NCBI GenBank assembly: GCA_022865445.1
Contig: JALHSX010000145.1
Coordinates: forward strand, 1-6,271
From: Thermoplasmata archaeon
GTDB taxonomy: Archaea > Thermoplasmatota > Thermoplasmata > UBA10834
Length of the DNA stretch: 6,271 nt
Reading direction: 5' to 3'
The notes under the pieces were generated by a model that was not told the DNA's origin, did not search any database, and was given only the letters and a program-made list of their open reading frames with translations. Made by a program: the position numbers and the translations under genes. The stretch's first letter is position 1; the number at the start of each line of letters is the position of its first letter. This document shows, in pieces, positions 1-6,255 of this stretch.

Positions 1-1
1 T

Positions 2-604
2 CAGCATCGGGAAGAGCATACGGTTGACGTAGTAGCCCGGTATGTCGGGCACAAGCAGCGTGGTCTTTCCCAGTCCCTTCGCGAAGTCAATCGTGGCGGA
101 AGCGGTCTCCTCCGAGGTCTTGGCTCCTCTCCGCACCTCGACCAGCTTCATGACCTCTGGCGGATTGAAGAAGTGCAGCCCAACGAACCTTGATGGGTCC
201 TTTAGGGCAGAGCCCAGCTCCGTCACAGGAAGCGAAGATGTGTTCGTGGCAAGGATCGCCCTGCTGGACATGTGCGGTTCGATCATCTGGTAGACCTGCT
301 TCTTGATATTCATGTCCTCATTCACTGCCTCGATTACCAGGAACGCATCTCTCAGATCCTGAGGACCACTCGCGAGATGCACCCTGGAAGTCATTGAGGT
401 GAGCATATCCGGCGATATCTTACCCTTCTCGACCTTGCGCTTCAGATCCATCATAATCCGACTCAACGCAGCTTTTCCCGATTCGGGGATCCTGCCGAGG
501 ACCACGACGCTGTTGTTGTTCTCCAGGCACATGGCGGCTATCTTCCTCCCCATAGTCCCAAGCCCGACCACAGCCACCGTTCCACTCCGGTTGTCTATCA
601 CCAT
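2..604 (-). CDS. 3-hydroxyacyl-CoA dehydrogenase, N-terminal part (3' end beyond window)
   Basis: This NAD-dependent enzyme oxidises (S)-3-hydroxyacyl-CoA to 3-oxoacyl-CoA, normally in the cytoplasm in fatty-acid beta-oxidation or a related CoA pathway. The 201 visible residues cover the Rossmann NAD-binding domain and the start of the substrate side. The dinucleotide motif GLGTMG is at residues 14-19. Aligning by eye to the known catalytic set (human Ser137, His158, Glu170, Asn208), the spacing fits Ser123 in NTSSL, His144 in GLHFFNP, Glu156 in KLVEV and Asn194 in YYVNR. The gene is therefore intact as far as it can be read. The ATG at 604 is chosen because the Rossmann motif follows a few residues later and a TATA-like box lies about 27 nt upstream; no Shine-Dalgarno is seen. 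Family members may be single-domain (about 300 aa) or fused to an enoyl-CoA hydratase; the cut end hides which. A 3-hydroxybutyryl-CoA dehydrogenase role is equally possible. Confidence 0.93.
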   Translation of the reverse strand, partial: MVIDNRSGTVAVVGLGTMGRKIAAMCLENNNSVVVLGRIPESGKAALSRIMMDLKRKVEKGKISPDMLTSMTSRVHLASGPQDLRDAFLVIEAVNEDMNIKKQVYQMIEPHMSSRAILATNTSSLPVTELGSALKDPSRFVGLHFFNPPEVMKLVEVRRGAKTSEETASATIDFAKGLGKTTLLVPDIPGYYVNRMLFPML

Positions 605-626
605 GGCGACAGAAATTGGACCATTT

Positions 627-636
627 GCTTAAGATA
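627..636 (-). promoter_or_regulatory. TATA-like box for the 3-hydroxyacyl-CoA dehydrogenase gene
   Basis: On the minus strand the segment reads TATCTTAAGC. It is centred about 27-28 nt upstream of the ATG at 604, the normal distance from an archaeal TATA box to the transcription start. With no Shine-Dalgarno before the ATG, transcription probably starts at or beside the start codon. The A-rich GACAGAAG just upstream could serve as the TFB recognition element. Called by eye. Confidence 0.5.
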
Positions 637-742
637 CTTCTGTCGCCCCTAGCACATCCCACCAACATCATCGCCACGAGTGAAGTCTCAGACAACGCAA
701 TCTTTACGTGAGCGTTGAACTGCTCAACGGAATTGACTGAGG

Positions 743-925
743 TCAGGGGTGAAGGAGGTTGAGCGTGGTGTTCTCCCCCACGACCAGCCTCTCGCCTTTT
801 GGATGCATTCTGTTCGCGCTCAGTATCTTGGGCTCCTTCTCTATCCGCAACGGTTCTATGAGGAAGGCATAGAGAATTTCAAGAGAATAGACTGACCTCG
901 GGGAGTGTCGGCATTTCCATTCTTT
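743..925 (-). pseudogene. Unrecognised C-terminal coding-like fragment
   Basis: This 60-codon open frame ends in TGA at 743-745. Its last 45 or so codons are rich in GAG, AAG, AGG, ATA, CTC and GTG, like the real genes in the window, and encode balanced soluble-protein sequence (for example LRIEKEPKILSANR, then HPKGERLVVGE). The frame is closed upstream by a TGA at 926-928. Adding one base in the G run at 900-903 would join it to a second minus-strand frame that runs up to about 1089. I do not recognise the protein. It may be the tail of a decayed or mis-sequenced gene, or a chance open frame. It overlaps the GNAT-like fragment on the other strand over 862-925. Confidence 0.22.
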
Positions 926-1065
926 TCACGCATCCGCCCGAGATAGATTTCACGAGGCTGCGGTTCGAACCGTTCACTTCTGACAGTCTGCAAGTCAAGT
1001 CCTTCGACTGCGGGAACAAGGACCTTCGTGGAAATCTCGAAGAGACTGACTGCGAAAGGACATGA
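862..1065 (+). pseudogene. Possible GNAT N-acetyltransferase remnant (N-terminal part)
   Basis: The frame is open from just after the TGA at 859 to the TGA at 1063. From about 961 to 1026 it encodes RFEPFTSD, then VKSFDCGNKDL. This closely resembles the N-terminal signature of one GNAT acetyltransferase group, in which FDCGN.DL is followed by a helix (usually N.FL..DA). Here the helix position reads RGNLEETDCER before the stop. No ATG, GTG or TTG start lies in frame upstream. Beyond the stop, GHEVSMTFPA in the +1 frame could continue the next strand, and a third frame (1137-1208) has FTDSISF, reminiscent of the following strand. At least two frameshifts would be needed. The acetyl-CoA-binding motif (Q/R-x-x-G-x-G/A) is not recognisable, so no working enzyme is encoded. 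The match is by eye and competes with minus-strand readings of the same DNA. Confidence 0.35.
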
Positions 1066-1311
1066 GGTCTCCATGACTTTCCCCGCAAGTCATCGACACA
1101 TCCCCGGGCAAACGTCCTCCCGAGCCCCCCACAGCCATGATCTTGACGTCCTTCGCCTCGCATTTCACGGACTCCATCTCGTTCCTCCAGACGGGTATGA
1201 GCTTCGGATGAACGCCGAAGAAGCTCGGACTGAACGCCTCTGGAAACCGCAGTAGGCGACTGGACGCAGGCAAAAGACCATTAGGCAATTGAGTCCATTC
1301 GGGATGTGGGA

Positions 1312-1611
1312 ATGGTTATGGAGTCTCAACATGGCGAGAATCTTGGGGCAGTCGGACAGGGCATTGTGACAGGTTTTCTCTTGCTTTTTGCCTACTACTT
1401 GATGGCCCTTGGCGTCGGGTCCTACGTTTCTACTATTTGGGTTTGGGCGATCTCTGGGCTGTTCGTTCTCTCAAGCTTATTCATGATACTCTCCGTAGTC
1501 ATGCTTGTTCAAAGGCAGCGAGTATCAAAGGATTTCTTCGTGATCGGGAGTGTCATACTGCTGCTCTTGGTCATTGTCGCCGCGGCCAGCGTGGTTAGAG
1601 GCGCAGGGTGA
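1312..1611 (+). CDS. Small membrane protein with three predicted transmembrane segments
   Basis: The 99-residue product is strongly hydrophobic. Likely membrane segments are at residues 17-38, 43-66 and 75-95. A short basic loop (QRQRVSK) between the second and third favours that loop facing the cytoplasm. The N-terminus of about 15 residues is polar. I recognise no family motif, and no function can be given. Three in-frame starts lie close together: GTG 1306, ATG 1312 and ATG 1318. None has a clear Shine-Dalgarno, and the possible TATA-like elements upstream (around 1279-1294) are weak, so the start is uncertain by a few codons. The gene converges on the glycosyltransferase-like gene with only 23 bp between the two stops, so transcripts from both strands may overlap here. 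The hydrophobic pattern and sensible codon use make it likely to be real. Confidence 0.65.
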   Translation: MVMESQHGENLGAVGQGIVTGFLLLFAYYLMALGVGSYVSTIWVWAISGLFVLSSLFMILSVVMLVQRQRVSKDFFVIGSVILLLLVIVAAASVVRGAG

Positions 1612-1634
1612 TCATCTCTTCGACTCCTGCGATT

Positions 1635-3473
1635 TCACGACTGACGCGATACGTGATTCCGTACGGATTTCGTTCTTATCAATTCGGCCAGTCTCTGAGA
1701 GGCGCACCCATCAGCAAGGTATATGAAAGGAAGGAGAAGCTGCCTCGTTCTATCGGCCTCAACCGGCTGCTGCCCAGCAACCTCCATGCACTTCCTTATG
1801 GACTTCTTTATCTCGTCCTCACTGTAAGCACCGATCGCCAATCCGTCCTGAACCAGGCCACTTATGTCTTTTTCATCGGCCAAGTTCACAGATATGACGG
1901 GTTTGCCCAGGATAAGTGCCTCGACGCAGACGCTGGAAGTGGACACGATGACAAAAGACGATAGCCTGATCAGGTCCCACAGTGAGTCCTTAGCGATGAC
2001 TGCCTTAACTCCCTCCTGAGCTGCTATCTCAGACACTATCCTTTGATACATGTCCTGAAAGTCCGGGTGCAGTTTGACAACGATCTGGATATCGCCATGT
2101 ACCTTCAGCGACCTGAGCACGAGTCTGATGTAGTTCTCTTCTTCTTCGACCGTGTGCCGATAGGTATCAGCTTCAAACCATTCTGTGGCAACAAGGACTA
2201 CTTTGAGTTTGGGATCCAGCCCGAACCGCCTGGAGAGTCTGTCACGGTCAAAAGGAGGCAGATTGAAGAGCCCATCATATCTTGGGCACCCTGTCACTAC
2301 CTGACTCTCCGCTGGTTTACCTCTATCGGTGTGCCACTTCCGGTAATACTCCCCCCAAACTGCCTGGATATCTCCCACTTTGGGCATTACATATAAGCCC
2401 GCAAGGTCTCTGGACAAAATCCCGTGTTGAACAACAACAACAGGTATTCCCCGCGACCTCAGAACTTGACACGTGGATCTGTAAAGAGGAGTGAGGTCCT
2501 GACGTACCACAAATGACGCTGGTCGGATTATCTTCGCAAATAGCTCCGTCCATTGGATCCTTCCGAAGAGATTTGGGACAAGTTCCGAAAGTCTCTGATC
2601 TATTCGACTAGACAGCACGCGCCACAACGGAATCTCATCATATACAATCGAGTCGCAAAGTCTCGAAGTGATTTCCTCATCCTTCAGATACTGAAGGACT
2701 CTGCTCGCCTGTGATATTGAACCTGGAGTATGTACGAAGCTAGGGTAGATCTTGAGTGCTCTTCCATCTGCATCTCTCAGGCGTTCAACGAGCCCTTCGA
2801 CGGTAGCTTCTATAGCGTATCTTGCCTTTTTCCTATCTAGAAGAAGAGTCGCCAAGGTGCCGAAATTCTTGCGCAGAATCAGGGCGCATGACTCAATGAG
2901 CTTGACACTGGGGAACACATAAGAAGGCCATTGCCTTGCACGATTGCGCTTCTGCTTGTCTTCTGCCACTACCCATGAGGGCCGCTCGAGTCTGGCCACC
3001 TTTATGCCTTTCTGAGCCGCCAAGTATGTCAGTATTGAAGGAAGAGTATAGTAGCAGGCATCGTGCCAAACGTCCTGGGAATCCAGCGACGGAATGTATA
3101 TGGCATCAAATGAATCCTGAAGGAGCGTTCCTGCAATCTCGACGCTTCTGAGCGCGTCGATGAAGAGGAAGTAGAAATCGTATTCAAGGACTTCGCCGAT
3201 TGACACTCCATGATAAGACATTAGGGGATGGTCGATTGATTTGTACCATGCTCTGCAGAATTCCACGGACTGCTTGTCCATTGCAGGGGATTTCTCCTTC
3301 GAGAAGAACAGGTTGGGCGTCACATAAGGGATTTCCATTTTTCGGAGAGCTATGCCGGCAAGAGTGCCCAGACTGAGGACGACGACTTCGTCGCTCTCCC
3401 TCAGAGTTCTCAACCTATCAAGTGTGGAGCCATTGTGACATTCGGTCTCATCCATCAAGAGGAGGTATCTCAT
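1635..3473 (-). CDS. GT-B-like surface-glycan transferase with a long N-terminal domain
   Basis: A 612-residue soluble protein with no signal peptide or membrane segment. Residues 340-560 carry the pattern of GT-B transferases in the CDP-glycerol phosphotransferase, capsule-export and polysialyltransferase group. In order these are VVVQHG at 346-351, AVWGEYYRKW at 371-380, VTGCPRYD at 393-400, VVKLHPDF at 465-472, then SSFVIVSTSS at 505-514 followed by EALILGKPVI. The KLHP and ser-rich STSS elements occupy the place where these families bind the nucleotide-sugar donor. Residues 1-250 match nothing I recognise. The likely role is transfer of a sugar, nonulosonate or sugar phosphate onto a surface glycan at the inner membrane face. 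It is transcribed divergently from the flippase, which supports that role. The donor cannot be read from sequence. A UDP-sugar 2-epimerase-like fold is an alternative for the C-terminal half. The ATG at 3473 is supported by a TATA-like box 27 nt upstream; ATG 3455 (residue 7) is an alternative. Confidence 0.72.
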   Translation of the reverse strand: MRYLLLMDETECHNGSTLDRLRTLRESDEVVVLSLGTLAGIALRKMEIPYVTPNLFFSKEKSPAMDKQSVEFCRAWYKSIDHPLMSYHGVSIGEVLEYDFYFLFIDALRSVEIAGTLLQDSFDAIYIPSLDSQDVWHDACYYTLPSILTYLAAQKGIKVARLERPSWVVAEDKQKRNRARQWPSYVFPSVKLIESCALILRKNFGTLATLLLDRKKARYAIEATVEGLVERLRDADGRALKIYPSFVHTPGSISQASRVLQYLKDEEITSRLCDSIVYDEIPLWRVLSSRIDQRLSELVPNLFGRIQWTELFAKIIRPASFVVRQDLTPLYRSTCQVLRSRGIPVVVVQHGILSRDLAGLYVMPKVGDIQAVWGEYYRKWHTDRGKPAESQVVTGCPRYDGLFNLPPFDRDRLSRRFGLDPKLKVVLVATEWFEADTYRHTVEEEENYIRLVLRSLKVHGDIQIVVKLHPDFQDMYQRIVSEIAAQEGVKAVIAKDSLWDLIRLSSFVIVSTSSVCVEALILGKPVISVNLADEKDISGLVQDGLAIGAYSEDEIKKSIRKCMEVAGQQPVEADRTRQLLLPFIYLADGCASQRLAELIRTKSVRNHVSRQS

Positions 3474-3495
3474 CCGCTCGAGTATTGGTTCGATG

Positions 3496-3503
3496 TCTTA
3501 AAT
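3496..3503 (-). promoter_or_regulatory. TATA-like box for the GT-B-like transferase gene
   Basis: The minus strand reads ATTTAAGA, centred about 27 nt upstream of the ATG at 3473. This spacing predicts a transcript starting at the start codon. The core resembles the element ahead of the dehydrogenase gene (TCTTAAG). No Shine-Dalgarno is visible before the ATG. Confidence 0.55.
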
Positions 3504-3577
3504 CATTGACCCTGATGGCCAACAAGCAAAGAGACATGTTCTGACAATCTGGTGCCCTTCGCAATATTCCAATCAGC

Positions 3578-3587
3578 ATTAAATACC
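3578..3587 (+). promoter_or_regulatory. TATA-like box for the flippase gene
   Basis: The sequence ATTAAATAC lies in the 140-bp divergent region, centred about 31 nt upstream of the TTG start at 3614. Transcription would start near 3610, leaving a leader of only a few nucleotides. This box and the oppositely directed one at 3496-3503 are about 83 bp apart, so the divergent genes have separate core promoters but could share a regulator. Confidence 0.5.
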
Positions 3588-3613
3588 AGGTTGGAACATC
3601 AGACCCCGATTGT

Positions 3614-5134
3614 TTGATTGCGCGGAAATCGTTTCTGGTAATGCTCACAAAAGGAGCCTCAGCAATCATCGGCATCACTGGATTGCTGTTGACGACTCGG
3701 TACCTAGGTGCTGAGCAATATGGAACGATAACTTGGATGCTCGCGATCCTAGCTACTTTCAACACGATAGCAGACCTTGGTTTTGGATCTGCTCACACCA
3801 AGAGAGTCTCCGAAGGCCACGACCTGAGCGAATGCGTCAGCACGTTCGCATACGTCAAGGGACTGCTGACCCTCGCGATGGCACTATTCGTCGTGTTCTC
3901 CGTGGGAATCTGGTATGCGGCGTCAGAGCATCCACTCTCAGGTTCCTCGATTCGGCTCCTGCTGGTTCTGTTGGTCTTCCAGGTAGTGAGCGACCTCACG
4001 AAGATAGCAACCACGACTTTTGACGCGAAGGTGGAGACCGCGAAGAGTCAACTGGTCTTCTTTTGCGATCCGTTGGTAAGACTACCCTTCCTTGTATTCG
4101 TGCTCTTGAACGGCATGGGGGCCATCGGCGTGTCTTTCGCATATCTCGCGGGCGGGATCGGCGCAAGCGTCGTCGCTCTTTTCCTGATTTCGAAAGAGAG
4201 GATAGTCTGGCAGAAACCCAAACTGATAAACTCGTACGCGAAGTGGGCGATCCCTATGGTGGCTGTGATGGTCGCTAGCGGAATCCTCCTCCAGCTAGCT
4301 CCGACGATGATAGGAGTCTTCTGGCCGAAATCTGACGTCGCATACTACAGCACGTCCTTGTCTCTGCTTTCGTACTTGGGGATACTGGGGGGTTCGGCGA
4401 TGATGCTGTTGTTCCCAACCTTCTCCAAGTGGTCCCACGAGGGTAGGTTAGATGATATCAAGAGGGCGTCGAGAGAAGGCGAGAGATATCTTTCTCTCAT
4501 AAGTCTGCCAATCTTGACGACGATCATAGTCTTCCCGAGCCAGATCGCTGTGATCATGTTTGGCGACGCGTTCTATAACACAGGCAGAGTCCTCCCGTAT
4601 CTTGCGGTAGCCACATACATTGGACTCCTGAACATAACCGTCTCAGCACAAGTGCTCGGGATGAATAGAGCGGACCTCTATGTGAAATGGACCTACGTCG
4701 ACCTGACACTCGCCTCGATGCTGCTGATCATCCTTGTGCCATCGAGCGTGCTTGGCATACACACGCTCGGTCTCTCTTACCGAGGGGCGGCTATCGCCAG
4801 CGTCATATCGGCATTCGTCGGCTTCGGGATCGCCCGGTGGTTCACATACAGCCTGACAGGAGCGAAACCGAATCCTTCGATCCTGAAACACGTCGTCGCA
4901 GCTTCCTTCATTGGCATAGTGATGTACTATGCGAGCACCGTATACCCAGTGGTCCAATGGTACGACGCTGCGGTCTACCTACTCATCGCGCTCGGAGGAT
5001 TCCTGTCGATTCTCTACTGCCTCAGGGAATTCACTGCTCATGACTTGAGGTTCTTCTTGGACGCCCTCGACATCAAGAAACTGAGTCAATATGTGAGAGG
5101 GGAGCTGTGGGCAAAGGGGAAAGAACCACCGTGA
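3614..5134 (+). CDS. Polysaccharide/oligosaccharide flippase (Wzx/RfbX type, MATE-like fold)
   Basis: This integral membrane protein should move a lipid-linked glycan from the cytoplasmic to the outer face of the membrane. The 506 residues contain about 12-14 hydrophobic segments, beginning around residues 7-30, 36-57, 78-103, 112-135 and 148-192, with the last near 453-470. The opening matches family practice: a basic ARKSFLVMLTKGAS helix, then TTRYLGAEQYG at 27-37, where members usually have ARYLGPE.YG. Length is normal (about 450-520 aa). The C-terminal tail EFTAHDLRFFLDAL is typical of the polysaccharide-synthesis family. No ATG allows a complete first helix: the first in-frame ATG is codon 10. 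TTG at 3614 is therefore preferred, and it lies just downstream of the predicted transcription start. The gene is divergent from the GT-B-like transferase and upstream of pseB, so its cargo may carry a pseudaminic-type sugar. In archaea such flippases serve N-glycan or exopolysaccharide export; which one applies is not shown. Confidence 0.9.
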   Translation: MIARKSFLVMLTKGASAIIGITGLLLTTRYLGAEQYGTITWMLAILATFNTIADLGFGSAHTKRVSEGHDLSECVSTFAYVKGLLTLAMALFVVFSVGIWYAASEHPLSGSSIRLLLVLLVFQVVSDLTKIATTTFDAKVETAKSQLVFFCDPLVRLPFLVFVLLNGMGAIGVSFAYLAGGIGASVVALFLISKERIVWQKPKLINSYAKWAIPMVAVMVASGILLQLAPTMIGVFWPKSDVAYYSTSLSLLSYLGILGGSAMMLLFPTFSKWSHEGRLDDIKRASREGERYLSLISLPILTTIIVFPSQIAVIMFGDAFYNTGRVLPYLAVATYIGLLNITVSAQVLGMNRADLYVKWTYVDLTLASMLLIILVPSSVLGIHTLGLSYRGAAIASVISAFVGFGIARWFTYSLTGAKPNPSILKHVVAASFIGIVMYYASTVYPVVQWYDAAVYLLIALGGFLSILYCLREFTAHDLRFFLDALDIKKLSQYVRGELWAKGKEPP

Positions 5135-5216
5135 TCGGAACCGCATGTCATGGCCGGTTATGCGGGAAACAAACGTAGAGAGGACCCCTACTCCGACGAG
5201 TTTGAATTCATGCTTT

Positions 5217-5263
5217 TTCAAGTGCGAAGTAATAATAACACAATATATCATTCCACACTTGAA
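5217..5263. repeat. 8-bp inverted repeat bracketing the pseB core promoter
   Basis: TTCAAGTG at 5217-5224 and its exact reverse complement CACTTGAA at 5256-5263 lie on either side of the TATA box at 5242-5249. The half-sites are 39 bp apart centre to centre. The right half ends 5 nt before the pseB ATG, over the predicted transcription start. Such placement would suit a repressor or a looping regulator, but a repeat of this length can arise by chance. Confidence 0.35.
5241..5249 (+). promoter_or_regulatory. TATA box for the pseB-pseC transcription unit
   Basis: CAATATATC lies in the most A/T-rich patch of the spacer, centred about 24 nt upstream of the pseB ATG at 5269. A-rich TAATAACA directly upstream could act as the TFB recognition element. 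The position predicts a leaderless message beginning at or next to the ATG, where no Shine-Dalgarno is present. It implies that pseB can be transcribed independently of the flippase gene, which ends 134 bp upstream. Confidence 0.6.
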
Positions 5264-5268
5264 TTGTT

Positions 5269-6255
5269 ATGAATTGGCAAGAAAAGACGGTTCTGGTAAC
5301 CGGGGGAACCGGCTCTTTCGGTAAGAAGTTCGCCGAGACGATGCTGAAGCACAATCACCCGAAGAAGTTGATCATATTCAGCCGGGATGAACTGAAACAG
5401 CACGATATGAGGACCGGGGGCTTCGATCACGATTCTCTCAGGTACTTCATCGGAGACGTCCGAGACCTCAATCGCCTCAAGCGGGCCATGACCGATGTCG
5501 ACATAGTAGTGCATACGGCCGCGCTCAAGCAGGTCCCAGCGTGCGAGTATAACCCCCTAGAAGCGGTGATGACTAACGTTATGGGAGCGAGGAACGTCAT
5601 AGACGCTTCCATCGACTGTGGGGTAACGAAGGTGCTCGCCCTTAGCACAGACAAGGCAGTGAATCCCATCAATCTATATGGCGCGACGAAGCTGGTCGCG
5701 GAGAAACTTTTTGTCCAAGCTAATTCCTACAGCGGAACAAAAGCCACAAGGTTCAGTTGCGTTCGCTATGGCAACGTGGTGGGCAGCCGAGGAAGCGTGG
5801 TCCCGCTCTTCCTTCAACAGAAGAAATCTGGTAAGATTACAGTCACCGACCCCAGGATGACACGGTTTTGGATCACGCTTCAGGGTGGGGTGGATTTCGT
5901 CATCAGGAACATCGAAAGGATGACGGGCGGGGAGATCTTCGTGCCAAAGATCCCCAGCATGAAGATCGTCGACCTGGCGAAAGCCATCGCACCAGACTGC
6001 AAGATCGAGAGCATCGGTATCAGACCTGGTGAGAAGCTTCATGAGGTGCTCGTTTCCGAGGATGATGTGAGAAACACGGTCGAGTTCGATGACATGTACG
6101 TCATACAGCCAGCAGACCCGATGTGGAACTATGTCCCCTGGAAATCGGAGAAAAGGCTCCCGGAAGATTTCCTTTATGCGAGCAACACGAACAAGGATTG
6201 GCTCACTGTTGAACGGTTGAGAGAGATAGTTGGGATGTCAAAGTGCGAAGAATGA
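5269..6255 (+). CDS. pseB: UDP-N-acetylglucosamine 4,6-dehydratase (inverting), PseB/FlaA1 family
   Basis: PseB converts UDP-GlcNAc to UDP-2-acetamido-2,6-dideoxy-beta-L-arabino-hexos-4-ulose, the first step of pseudaminic acid synthesis, using a bound NADP cofactor. The 328-residue protein is a soluble extended short-chain dehydrogenase with the standard short PseB length. The nucleotide-binding motif TGGTGSFG is at residues 11-18 and FSRDELKQ at 37-44. AALKQVP is at 84-90. The catalytic Asp-Lys pair is in STDKA (Asp128, Lys129), followed by YGATK with Tyr137 and Lys141. The Asp-to-Tyr and Tyr-to-Lys spacings of nine and four match FlaA1. RPGEKLHEVL at 252-261 is the family's C-terminal motif. 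There is no membrane anchor, unlike the long WbpM/PglF dehydratases. Its stop overlaps the start of the next gene, probably pseC, which favours this role over the related FnlA/CapE epimerase-dehydratases. ATG 5269 is the only sensible start. Confidence 0.93.
   Translation: MNWQEKTVLVTGGTGSFGKKFAETMLKHNHPKKLIIFSRDELKQHDMRTGGFDHDSLRYFIGDVRDLNRLKRAMTDVDIVVHTAALKQVPACEYNPLEAVMTNVMGARNVIDASIDCGVTKVLALSTDKAVNPINLYGATKLVAEKLFVQANSYSGTKATRFSCVRYGNVVGSRGSVVPLFLQQKKSGKITVTDPRMTRFWITLQGGVDFVIRNIERMTGGEIFVPKIPSMKIVDLAKAIAPDCKIESIGIRPGEKLHEVLVSEDDVRNTVEFDDMYVIQPADPMWNYVPWKSEKRLPEDFLYASNTNKDWLTVERLREIVGMSKCEE

Larger units (their letters stand above)
637..1305. other. 670-bp stretch without an intact gene; decayed coding sequence
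   Basis: No reading frame in this stretch is long or clean enough to call a gene. Several short open segments in different frames look coding-like on both strands: plus 862-1065, and minus 743-925, 1074 down to 856, and about 1260 down to 1090. Each breaks off at a stop just where another frame becomes plausible. That pattern fits one or more genes that have decayed by small insertions and deletions, or sequence containing indel errors. No tRNA, rRNA, insertion sequence, terminal inverted repeat or CRISPR repeat was seen. Confidence 0.5.

Noticed and set aside
420..695. A minus-strand open frame overlapping the start of the dehydrogenase gene.
   Set aside because: It is a shadow in another frame of the dehydrogenase, whose own frame has the NAD motif and all four active-site residues.
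713..729. A small hairpin, CGTTGA and TCAACG around a 5-nt loop.
   Set aside because: The stem is only 6 bp with no following T run on either strand, so it supports neither a terminator nor an RNA gene.
961..972. A 12-bp perfect palindrome CGGTTCGAACCG, with GGTTCGAAC resembling a tRNA T-loop.
   Set aside because: The flanks do not form a T-stem, and no acceptor, anticodon or D arm can be drawn around it. A palindrome of this length is expected about once by chance in a window this size.
1021..1085. Plus-strand frame from about 1011 reads GTRTFVEISKRLTAKGHEV, like the N-terminal motif of family-4 glycosyltransferases.
   Set aside because: It shares its bases with the GNAT-like FDCGNKDL reading one frame away. 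Nothing resembling the preceding first strand or the rest of a glycosyltransferase follows, and the frame ends at 1255. It is probably chance, though a short remnant cannot be excluded.
2425..2441. A short ACAACAACAAC run inside the GT-B transferase gene.
   Set aside because: It simply encodes the consecutive valines of the conserved strand before QHG. It is too short to call a repeat tract.
4643..5043. Long open frames on both strands inside the flippase gene.
   Set aside because: Their products are rich in Arg, His and Asp with no recognisable domain. They follow from the base composition of the real membrane-protein frame.
5674..6042. A 122-codon minus-strand open frame inside pseB.
   Set aside because: pseB is intact and conserved across this stretch. 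The antisense product resembles no known protein and is a composition shadow.
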